Source: Ctena decussata (Eukaryota; Mollusca; Bivalvia; Lucinida; Lucinidae). Taken from it: a DNA stretch of 64,000 nt. Below the pieces are notes generated by a model. It saw only the letters and a program-made list of their open reading frames with translations. It was not told the DNA's origin and did not search any database. This document shows, piece by piece, positions 35,741-45,846 of this stretch; within the stretch, counting starts at the first letter, position 1; every line of letters begins with the position of its first letter. The DNA lies in NCBI GenBank assembly GCA_963989385.1, contig OZ022499.1, positions 47,047,757-47,111,756 of the forward strand. Direction: 5' to 3'. The translations under genes and the position numbers were made by a program.

Positions 35741-37720
35741 AAGAATTGTTAAAAGACAATAAACCTCGACTTTGCAGGAGCTTGACTTTAACAAGCATAA
35801 GTTTAATGTGGACAATACAGGCTGGGTGAAATGAAATCAACTGCAGTGCCAAATAAACAATTCTCCTAAAAATAATTCAAACCTCTAAAATTTTGCCAGA
35901 GGTATGACAGTATCAATGAACAGTAAAATATAGGTCAGTCATCTAGAAGTAACATGAAGTCAATCACTGTATCTGAATGTACCATACTCAAGCATAAAAG
36001 AAATCAATGAAATAGTTTTAGACATACTGGCTTAAATCACTGGACAATGACATATACGCCACACTGACCTACAATTAGTATGAGGCCACTCACAGGGTTA
36101 GCCCACACCCATAACCCAACTATAATGCAAATCCATGTAAAAGAGATAGAAATATGAGGCAAAATCACTGGACCATGAAATAGGGGTCACAGATACCTTT
36201 AATCAGTATGAGGTCACTTACAGTATAAGCCCAAAACAATTAACTGAACTATAAGTTTAATCTATGAAATAGTGTTATGAAATATGAGGCCAAATCACTG
36301 GACCATGAGATATAGGTCACTGTGATCTACTGTTAGTTTGAGATCAAACATCCAGTCATATTGAGTCAATATCACAAGAATCATGTTCGTACATCAAACA
36401 GTCTTCAAGAAATAAGGCAAAACCACTGGGCCATGAAATTTATGCCACTGTGACCTACTGTTTCTTTGAGGTCAAACTTTGGATCATACTGACACTGGAC
36501 TATGAAAATATAGGTCATTGTGACCAACTGTTAGTTTGAGGTCAAACATCGGGTCATATTGTGTCATTATCCAAAGCGATCATGTTTGAACATCAAATAG
36601 TCTTCAAGATATAAGGTAAAATCACTGGACCATGAAATATAGGTCAATGTATCCTGCTGTTAGTTTGAGGTCAAACTGTTGGTCATACAGAGTCATCCCA
36701 AGCTATCATTAACAAACATCAAACAGTCTTCAAGATATTAGGTAAAATCACTGGACCATGAAGTATAGGTCACTGTGGCCTACTATAAGTTTGAGGTCAA
36801 TCATCTGGTCATACTGAGTCATTATCAGAAGAATCATGTTCATGCATCAAATAGTCTTCAAGTTATAAGGCAAATTCACTAGACCATGAAATATAGGTGA
36901 ATGTGACCTACTGTTAGTTTGAGGCCAAACTTTGGGTCATACTGAGTCATTATCCTATGCAATCATGTTCGTACATCAAACAGTCTTCAAGATATAAGGC
37001 AAAATATCTGGACCATGAAATATAGATCAATGTGACCTACTGTTAGTTTGAGGTCAATCTGTTGGGTCATAATAATCATTATCCCATGCAACCATGTTTG
37101 TGCATCAAATAGTCTTCAAGATATAACGCAAAATCAGTGGACCATGAAATATAGGTAAAAGTGTCCTTTGTTAGATTGAGATCAAAGTCTGGGTCATACT
37201 GAGTGATTATCTAAAGCAATCATGCTCATGCATGAAAAAGTTTGCAAAATCACTGGACCAGGAAATATAGGTCATTGTGACCTATTGTTAGTTTGAGGTC
37301 AAACATCGGGTCATACTGAGTCATTATTCCAACCAATCATGTTCGTATATCAGACAGTCTTCAAGATACAAGGCCAAATCACTGAACCATGAAATATAGG
37401 TCACTGCAATCTACTGTTAGTTTGAGGTTAACCTTTGGGTCATACTGATTCAATATCCCAAGCAATCGTGTTCATACATCAAATAGTCTTGGAGATAACA
37501 GGCAAAATACTGGACCATAAATACAGCTCACTACCCGATGTGCACTGCTGCTTTCAGATCTTCCCTAGACACATCTATGGAGAAAGTTTGAAGACTCTAA
37601 CCCTTGCGGTTACTTAGAAACTGAGATAAACACAACAGATGAATATTTTCTTCTATGTTCAATCAATCATGAAATATAGATCATGGCCTAACATGCATCA
37701 CAAAGTCGTGCAAATAATGA
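35741..37720 (+). mobile_element. family J array, second copy
   Basis: It starts AAGAATTGTTAAAAGACAAT, a variant of the first J start, followed by the shared CTTGACTTTAACAAG and TCAACTGCAGTGCC text. More than ten ~130 bp monomers follow (GGACCATGAAATATAGGTCA, ACTGTTAGTTTGAGGTCAAA, GTCATACTGAGTCATTATCC, ATCAAATAGTCTTCAAGATA), then the same closing unit as the first copy (TTACTTAGAAACTGAG near 37612). The two copies together fill the intron between exons c and d. Confidence 0.6.
37269..37283. promoter_or_regulatory. second perfect ERE-type palindrome in family J
   Basis: AGGTCATTGTGACCT, the same site as in the first J copy, lies in the same place of the monomer, so it was multiplied with the array. 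Confidence 0.45.
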
Positions 37721-37963
37721 TTAGAACATTATTTAGCTTTTCAACAAGAATTCTGTAAGACCAATCTAACTAGAGATGTGTTTATAGTCAACAGGTGCCC
37801 CTGCCAGGAGCACTTTTTGCTGAAATATTACCATCAGATGCTTTCATTTGGAGTATTTTTCACTGAAATATAGTCAACAGATGCCCTTGCTAGGAGCATG
37901 CTTCTCTAAAATATGGAACTATGTATGCCAGCGGTATAATTACTATAAAGTACCTCTTCTTAC

Positions 37964-38071
37964 CTATAACAATGATGAAAGAATTTTCCACTACTCTTCT
38001 AGCAGGACCCAGATTAAAAGGTCCTCGCATTCCCAGCTCATAAATATCTTCAAAACATATTTTCCATATAC
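37964..38071 (-). CDS. exon c of the hydrolase-like gene
   Basis: The exon is 108 nt. The acceptor is CTGTTTTAATAG and the donor is TTATAG then GTAAGA. Phase is 1 in and 1 out. It codes IWKICFEDIYELGMRGPFNL, then GPARRVVENSFIIVI; the split codons add G at both ends. In bacterial relatives I recall a W..-type strand, then a G..GPI..AF motif and a strand leading to YGT. GIWKI, GPFNLG and FIIVIGT follow the same order. This exon and exon g carry most of the family signal. Confidence 0.85.
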
Positions 38072-38461
38072 CTATTAAAACAGAAGAATAATGTGAATGA
38101 TCAAACACAACATGCTTCCAAACAAGAAGAAACTGTCTATAGGCATATGTGTACGGCACATGTGCAGACTGGTCAGAATATGCACAGCAATCTGCAAGGC
38201 CCATTTAATGTGTCTGAGGAAACATAAACTGTACAGGCTGGGCTGTGTGTGAGAAGACGGGTTTCCTCACGAAAACCTGCGACATGAAAACCTGTTTCAT
38301 CAAAGACATTATTTTACATAACCATAATTCTCAAGCCATTTTACTGTACATTCAGTTGTAGTTTTATTCTGTGCAAACATACTGCAAACCACTCATATCT
38401 GAAGGCACCAAAAATTGGCAGTTTTTGTGAATGGATTTTTTTGTGGATTTGTGATCTCTAA
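38072..38461. other. intron, single copy
   Basis: No repeat or exon recognised. Confidence 0.5.
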
Positions 38462-39120
38462 GACAAGAAGCCCAAATGGGCCTATATTGCTCACCTGGGA
38501 ATTTTGCCACAATGTATGGCGTAAATTTGCAAATGTCTATGCAAAGTCTAGAGGTTCTTGAAATTAGTCTTGAGATATTTAGTAATAATTTGTGAGGCTA
38601 CTAGGCAACCAGAAGAGGAATGAGCAGTATGTCTCAAGTGCAAACTGGGCAGACATATTATATAACCTGATAACATTACACAAGACCACCTGTACATTAG
38701 ATACTGGTAAAACTAAACTAGCAAGCAAGACAGACCCTTGTGTTTCATAAAAACTGCAATTAATTTAACTGCCATTTTATAGTAACAGTGGATGGTAGCC
38801 ATGTCAGTCTGCAAAATACCAATGAACAGATGGTTATGACCAGATAAACGCCATTTAGAGTTTCTTAAAACATCCTCATTTTTGTATTTTGCAATTTTTA
38901 GCAACAGTACATATCTTGCTTGGTTTGTTGTTTGCATCATTAAAATTTTCGTATTTTCACATTTATTTTTATCTAAGTTTGAAAGACCTCAATGCAAACA
39001 ATCAATTTGACACAATTTTGGTCAAAATCCATTCAGCGTTTATTGAGATATTGTCATTTCCAAGATTTGTACTATTTTAAGTAACCGCAGATGGCGGTCA
39101 TCTTGGAAAGCCAAAATGCA
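38462..39120 (+). mobile_element. family A fragment cut by the next element
   Basis: It starts GACAAGAAGCCCAAATGGGCC with TTGCTCACCTGGG, like 22136. The body has AAATCCATTCAGCG, TTGAGATATTGTC and GCAGATGGCGGTCATCTTGG. It stops at the AACAAG of the next element, with no right end, so it is a remnant. Confidence 0.7.
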
Positions 39121-39245
39121 AACAAGGGCTTCGCAAGCGGCGCATAATACGCCCGTTTCAATTTCCTAAAGGAGTTACAGAATGAGAAAGATTGCAAAAG
39201 GATAGACAGGCAGACAAACAGGGGCAACCACTCTATAATAATTAA

Positions 39246-39943
39246 CTAGAACTGTCAGCGAATCCAACTATACCCCGCCTAATTGCTTAAATCAAATGAT
39301 GTTATTTTCGTAACAAAAAGCATAAAGAGGGAGAGAAATCATTGTTACCATGTATACCAAAAATGAATGGTTGCTGTGAAATCTGTTACAAAAAATTACT
39401 TTATATAAAGTCAGGAGAGAAAGAAAATTGGAAAAATATGACATGACCTACTTTCAAACTTGCCCTAGAGTTTATGGAGATAAACATTCTGACAAAGTTT
39501 CATAAAGATTGGATCAAAACTGTGTCCTCTAGAGCGTACACAAGGTTTTTCTATGATTTGACCTAGTGACCTAGTTTTTGACCCGACATGACCCAGTTTC
39601 AAACTTGTCTTAGATATTATGAGAATAAACATTCTGACAAAGTTTCATGAACTTTGGATGAAAAATGTGCCTTCTAGAGCGTACACAAGGTTTTTCTAAG
39701 ATTTGACCTAGTGACCTAGTTTATGACCCGACATGACCCATTTTCGAACTTGGCCTAGATTTAATGGAGATAAACATTTTGACAAAGTTTCAGAAAGATT
39801 GGATCAAAACTGTGCTCCCTAGAGTGTACACAAGCAAAAGTTGACGGACGGACGTCTGGACGGACAGACGTCCACATGCAGCACGGACATCACGGTATCT
39901 CAAAAGCTCATCCTGAGCACTTCGTGCTCAGGTGAGCTAAAAA
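39246..39943 (+). mobile_element. composite: AACTAGA start and family A tail
   Basis: The first part, AACTAGAACTGTCAGCG with CTATACCCCGCC, looks like the start of another AACTAGA-type element and has no visible right end. From about 39430 there are three ~150 bp monomers (GATTTGACCTAGTGACCTAG) closed by GACGGACGGACG and GAGCACTTCGTGCTCAGGTG with AGCTAAAAA. The join between the two parts is unclear. Confidence 0.55.
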
Positions 39944-40083
39944 TAGCCACAGATCACTAATCAAAGGGACATAATTCTGAAACAAAGTAAGGGGGAGCAA
40001 CCATTCTTATACGCGACACATTGTCTGGATGTCATACATATTGCTGTGAGGTTTCATCAAGATATACAGAATGGTTACCTAGA

Positions 40084-41143
40084 AACTAGAAATGTGTCCA
40101 TACGACACGGATGCCCCCGCCTAGTGCCCTAAGTAAGATGGCGCCTTGTTTAAGGTAGAGGCACTTGTAGCATAACTTGGTTCACAAAGGCACAAATCTG
40201 TGGTACATGTTTTATTGTTTTCCTTGGGCAGATGTATTGTGCTTCTTGGATCAAGAGAAGTACATAGGGCGGGGGGGGGGGGGGGGGGGCATGACTGATA
40301 TGTGATGATATTCTGTATCTTATCACAGAAATGGATGCCATGCAACTTTCCAAAAGAAATAGCCCGGAAACAAGTAACTTTTCAAAAACTAACAAACGGA
40401 CACCATTATTGTATGAAATGAAGTCGAAAAAGGGCCATAACTCCCACAATAATTGACGGATTTACCAAACATTGAAGTTGACCTGTATTTTGTGATTATA
40501 TACCTGTGTATAAAATATGAATTCAATACACCAATGCTTTCAAAAGATACTGAATGGAAACCAGTTTTTCATACAAAATGAAGTCGAAAAAGGGCCATAA
40601 CTCCCACAATAATCGACAGATTTTGCCCAACATCGAACTTGACCTGTATTTTATGATTATATACCTGTGTATAAAATATGAATTCAATACACCAATGCTT
40701 TCAAAAGATATCGAACGGAAACCATTTTTTCATACAAAACAAAGTCGAAAACAGGCCATAACTCCCACAATAATCGACGGATTTTGCCCAACATCGAACT
40801 TGACCTGTATTTTATGATGATATACCTGTGTATAAAATATGAATTCAATACACAAATGCTTTCAAAAGATATTGAACGGAAACCATTTTTTCATAGAAAC
40901 AGAAGTCGAAAAAGGGCCATAACTCCCACAATAATAGCCGGATTTTACCCAACATCGAACTTGACCTGTATTTTATGATTATATAGCTGTGTATGAAATA
41001 TGAATTCAATACACCGATGCTTTCAAAAGATATTGAACGGAAACCATTTCGTACGTATGCTACATACGCTACGCTACGTACGTACGTACGGACAGGGGTG
41101 ATACTATATGCCCCCCCATTTTAAATGGCGGGGGCACAATAAT
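40084..41143 (+). mobile_element. family C element with a TACG microsatellite
   Basis: It starts AACTAGAAATGTGTCC with stem GTGTC/GACAC and GGATGCCCCCGCC. It ends TATGCCCCCCATTTTAAATG and GCGGGGGCACAATAA. GCCCCCGCC and GGCGGGGGC match exactly. Four ~161 bp monomers (start near 40555, 40717, 40878 and 41039) share GGAAACCATTTTTTCATA, GGGCCATAACTCCCACAATA and ACATCGAACTTGACCTG. The usual GACG tract is replaced by ACGTACGTACG (41050-41092). An 18-base G-run lies near 40271. Confidence 0.85.
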
Positions 41144-41356
41144 CAAAGGGGCATAACTTGGAAACTAAGCAAGGGGGAACAACCAGTCTTGTATGCGACA
41201 CGTTCCCCCAACCTAATACATATTCCTAGAAAATTTTATGAAAATATCCCAAACGGTTACTGAGCTATGGAGTGCACAAGAATGTTTACGAACGGACAGA
41301 CAGACGGACAGCGCCACAACATAATACGTCCGTTTTTTCAAAACGGGGTATAAAAA

Positions 41357-41991
41357 TGACCTTGACTTTGATGACCTTATGTCTTCATGTATTCATTTAG
41401 TTAATCATATGTTCCAATTATTATATCTATGGTCAAAAAGTTTCCATGAAATCAACTGTTTAAGCATTTTCCCATATAAAAGTACAACATACCAAAGTTG
41501 ACCTTGCCATAAATAAGGTCAAGATCAATGCACAGTCATGATTTGTACAAACTACGATGGGCCCGAGGGACTACCCAATACTACATACCATGCCACAAGG
41601 TCATTAGGCCTTTGGTTCTGGAGAAGAAGATTTTTGAAGGGTTTTTACCGTAATCATATGGGCATAATGGTCATCTTGGTTATGTGACCATGACCATCTG
41701 AACTATGGTTCCTTTGACCCAGTGAAGCTACATATGAAATATGGCTTCAAACAGCCCAGTGGCTTCAGAGAAGATGTTTGAAAATGTTGACAGGCGACAG
41801 AATCTTAGTGACCTTGAACAAAGGTCAAAGAATGACCTTGACCCTTAGCAACATAATATCTTCATTTGCTCATTTTGTTAACCATATATACCAAATATTA
41901 TGACTTAAATAGCTTCTGAGAAATCCACTGTTTAAGCATTTTCCATGCTATAAAAGAATAACACATCAAAATTGACCTTGCCATTATATGA
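41357..41991 (+). repeat. decayed family A monomers without ends
   Basis: GACCTTGACTTTGATGACC, ATGGTCATCTTGGTTATGTG, GAAGAAGATTTTTGAAGGG and ATCCACTGTTTAAGCATTTT match the 8780-10705 and 17909-19468 monomers with many differences. Confidence 0.6.
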
Positions 41992-42887
41992 AACAAGAAT
42001 TCCGCAGAATGCTATGTAGCACCTGCATGGTGCTTCCTCAGTAGCAGAGGTCATGGTGAGAGGAAAGTGAAAGCAAAAGCTGACAATTAGAAAACCGAAA
42101 CAGTTTCAGGCAAAGATTATTCTGACAAAAAATTTGTCAAAATCTGTATAGTGGATCTTAAGGTACAGCCATTTTCATGTCTGTCCTATTTTTAGTAACG
42201 GTAGATGGCTGCCATCTTGGATGGCTAATTTGCCAGACAAAAAGTGTTTGTAAGGATCATTCTGACACAAAAGTGATCCAAATCCATTCAGGGGTTCCTG
42301 GGATATTGTCATTTGCATGTTTTTGCTATTCTTAGTAACAACAGCTGGCAGCCATCTTGGATGATATATTCCGACAAATATTTGAAAGAAAAAACTTCAA
42401 GAATCATTCAGATTAAATTTGAGCAAATTCCAGTCAGTGTTTTTCCATTTATTGGCATTCAAGCAAAATTGGGACTTGTACATCAAAAGTAGGTCACTGT
42501 GACCTAATTCCATTACAGATTTTTATAATTTTTAAAAACAAGGTCCAAATAATGTTCCATGCCAAATTTCAGCCAATTATACCTAATGGTTTCAGAGAAA
42601 ATGTTGATTTTGCTATTTTTAGTAACAGTGGCCATCTTGAATTCTCAACCAGGCTGAATTTCTCTAATCTGAAGCCATGTAGTCTGGTTATACTCAAAAT
42701 CAAACTTGAGAACCATGGGTGCAGCGGTGTTGGAGAAATTAACTGAACAAATCTTAACGAGAGGGTTGACGTAAATGTGAACGAAATGACAGATGGACAG
42801 ACAGGCGGACGGATGGAATGACGGCCGGACGGATGGAAAACCCCGACACCATTATCGCACTTTGCTAAAGCAGGTGCGACAAAAACC
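41992..42887 (+). mobile_element. family G element
   Basis: It starts AACAAGAATTCCGCAGAATG, with ATTC and GAAT pairing, then TGTAGCACCTGCATGG. It ends with a GACGGATGGAATGACGG tract, ATTATCGCACTTTGCTAAAG and CAGGTGCGACAAAAA. GCACCTGC and GCAGGTGC match exactly. The body is related to the late monomers of 22136-24092: GTAGATGGCTGCCATCTTGG, AAAAGTAGGTCACTGTGACC and TTGCTATTTTTAGTAACAG. Confidence 0.82.
42491..42505. promoter_or_regulatory. perfect ERE palindrome in family G
   Basis: AGGTCACTGTGACCT is identical to the site at 23368-23382, in a related monomer of a different family. This is a consensus match only. Confidence 0.45.
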
Positions 42888-44102
42888 TCAAGTAGTCTGT
42901 GTACATCGTTCAATACCCAATATGAAATCAACCGGAAGTCAAGTGATTGCTAATGATACCGCAAACTTAACAAGAGGACCATTAGGTCCTGATCGCTCCC
43001 CTGAGCCCTGAGACTTTAATGTGATATGAATTTTTTGGACAGTTTTCGCTTTGAATTTACTGATCTTTTGTAGACATAAGGTAACAGTGCCTAAATGGTG
43101 ATAAGCAAAACATCCAGGCCTAACAGTTTCCTTTCTGAGAGAAAGTACTTTAAATATTCAACCAAAGTGACCACTGGCCAAGGTCACTAAATGACCTTGA
43201 CCTCTTGAATTCAAAGGGATTGAGTTCAATTGAATTTACACAGCATATAATCTAATAGCAAGAGAAAAATGCACTTTTACAGCTTTTCCCATTCAAAAGC
43301 CTAAGGGGGTAAGATAAATTAGACCTTGTCATATAAATGGTCACGGTCAAATCAGGATCATCAGTTAAATAAACTTTGTAGTATTAGAGTCCCAGATGCT
43401 ACATGCCGAGTTTCAAAGTGATCAGAATATATGGGCATGGCGGCCATCTTGGTCATGTGATGTGGTCCAAATACATAAACTCTCTCTCTCCCTTTGCCTG
43501 AGGGCTGCATGTAAACTTTAATTGAAATTGGTCCAGAAATGTCAGAGGAGGTCTTTTGAAAAAGATGACAGATATGTGAACTTTGGCCAAGGTCACTAGA
43601 TGACCTTGACCTCTAGAATTCATATAGATCGAACTTGAATGCATTTCCATATCACAGAGCACAACAGAAACAGAAAAATCCACTTTTTCAGTTTTTTTCC
43701 CATTCAAAAGCCTGAGGGACCAAATTTGATCTTACCATAAAATATATCAAGGTCAACCCAGGATCATTAGTTAGTTATATATACCTAATAGTACTAGACT
43801 CCTAGATGCTACATACCAAGTTTCAAGGCAATCGGCCCAGAAGTTCTGGAGAAGAAGATTTTTTAACGTTTTTACCATATATGGGCATGGTGGCCCTCTT
43901 GGTTATGTGACCTGGACTAAATGTATAGATTTTGTTTCCACCTTTGCCTGGAGACTGTATATGAAATTTAATTGAAATTGGCCAAGTAGTTTCAAACAAG
44001 AAGTCCTTTGAAAATGTTGATAGATGAGGGACTAAATGACCTTGACCTCTTAAATTTCAAAAAGGTTATATTTGAATGCATAATACACAGCACAAAAGAC
44101 AC

Positions 44103-45085
44103 AACAAGGGCTTCGCAAGCGGCGCATAATATGGCCGTTTAAATGTCATAAAGCAGTTACAGAATGAGCAAGATTGCTTACAAAAGGATAGACAGGCAGA
44201 CAAACAGGGGCAACCACTCTATAATTAATGACTGCAACTTTATTTAAATATTTAACACATCAAATACTGCTAGTATACCAAAAATCAGCTTCCAAGGTAA
44301 GTTTCTTGTCTACGTCATACAAGGGAGATAAACTAAATATACTAGATATACCATTTTTGGTTCTATTACATTCCCTTGGCATGATTTATAATATACATCA
44401 TATCACCATTAAGTTGTATTAAAATAGGAGTTAGAGTAAACAGGAAATTTATGCAAGGGCAGATAATTCATTAAGCCAGAGTTGTGGTTCTTGTTCAGGA
44501 TACATTGCCCCATTATTATACACATTCCTACAAAGCTTCATTCTAATATTTCAAAAGGTTCAGGAGATATGGAGTGAATGAGAAACACCTAAAAATACTA
44601 GTCAAATGGAGGTTACTCCAAAATTAAGAAAGGGGGAGCAAACATTCTTATATATGACACATTGTCTTGTGATCATGCACATTGCTATAAAGTTTCATCA
44701 TGATATTCCAAACGGTTACCAAGTTATGGCATGCACAAGATAAGTATACACAAAAATAGCCTAAAAAACTATTGAAATGGATGTAACTCAAAAACGAAGA
44801 AAGGGAGAGCAGCCATTGTTGTACACGACATAGTTAGGACTTCATACACATTGCTATGAAGTTTTATAAAGATATCCCAGATGGTTATGTAGTTATGGCG
44901 CGTACAAGACTTACAGGGAAACAATTAATCAAAGGGGCATAACTTTGAAACTACAAAAGCAGGAGCAACCATTCTTGTATGGACACGTTCCCCCAACCTA
45001 ATACATATGCTTACCAAATTTCATGAAGATATCCCAAATGGTTACTGAGTTATGGCGCGTACAAGAATGTTTACGGACGGACGGA
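44103..45085 (+). mobile_element. right-truncated E'' copy inside the large A element
   Basis: The first ~120 bp (AACAAGGGCTTCGCAAGCGG, CAGACAAACAGGGGCAACCA, CTCTATAAT) matches 39121-39240. From about 44420 there are ~200 bp units with GGGGGAGCAA(A/C)CATTCTT, ATTGTC..GATCATGCAC and AAACGGTTACC. It ends in ACGGACGGACGG and then runs straight into an A monomer, without its own palindrome. About 40 bp of the host monomer is missing at the junction. Confidence 0.7.
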
Positions 45086-45846
45086 TTCAAAAGTCTAAGG
45101 GACCAAATTTGACCTTGCCATAAAATAGATCAAGGTCAACTCAGGGTCTTTATTTACATAAACTTTGTAGTACTAGAGTCCAAGATGCTACATACCAAGT
45201 TTCAAGGCAATTGGCCTATTGGATCTGGAGAAGAAGATTTTTTTTAGGTTTTTACCATATATGGGCATGGTTTTTACCATATATGGGCATATCTTGGCAA
45301 TCTTGGTCATGTGACCCGGACCAAATATATAAAATTTCTTTCCTCCTTTGCCTGGAGGCTGCATACGAAGTTTAATTGAAATTGGCCCAGTAGTTTCCTA
45401 ATAGAAGTCCATTGAAATGTTTAGAGACAAGGGACAAGTGACCTTTGGCCAAGGTCACTGGATGACCTTGACCTCTAGAACCTCATTGAGGTTAAATTTA
45501 AATGCATTTCAACATTACACAGCACAATAGCAATATAAAAATGTACTTTTTTAGTTTCTCCCATTTAAAAACCTTAGAGACCAACTTTGACCTTGCCATA
45601 AAATAGGTGAAGGTCAACTCAGGGTCTTCATTTATGTAAACTTTGTGGTACTAGAGTCCAAGATGCTACATACCAAGATTCAGCCAATCGACCGAGTGGA
45701 TCTGGAGAAGATTTTTTTAGTTTTTTACCATATATAGGCATGGCGGCCATCTTGGTCATGTGACCGGGACCAAATATATAAACTTTCTTCCCCCCTTTGC
45801 CTGGAGGCTGCATATGAAATTTAATTGAAATTGGCCCAGTAGTTTC

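Larger units (their letters stand above)
39121..41356 (+). mobile_element. family E'' element with a nested C element and an A tail
   Basis: It starts AACAAGGGCTTCGCAAGCGG, then CATAATACGCCCGTTTC. It ends ACGGACAGACAGACGG, CATAATACGTCCG, TTTTTTCAAAACGGGG and TATAAAAA. The first 120 bp is shared with 44103-44225. Its ~200 bp monomer (AAAGGGGCATAACTTGG, GCGACACGTTCCCCC, AAACGGTTACTGAG) is split by the C element at 40084-41143. The 39246-39943 part belongs to other elements that landed inside it. Confidence 0.65.
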
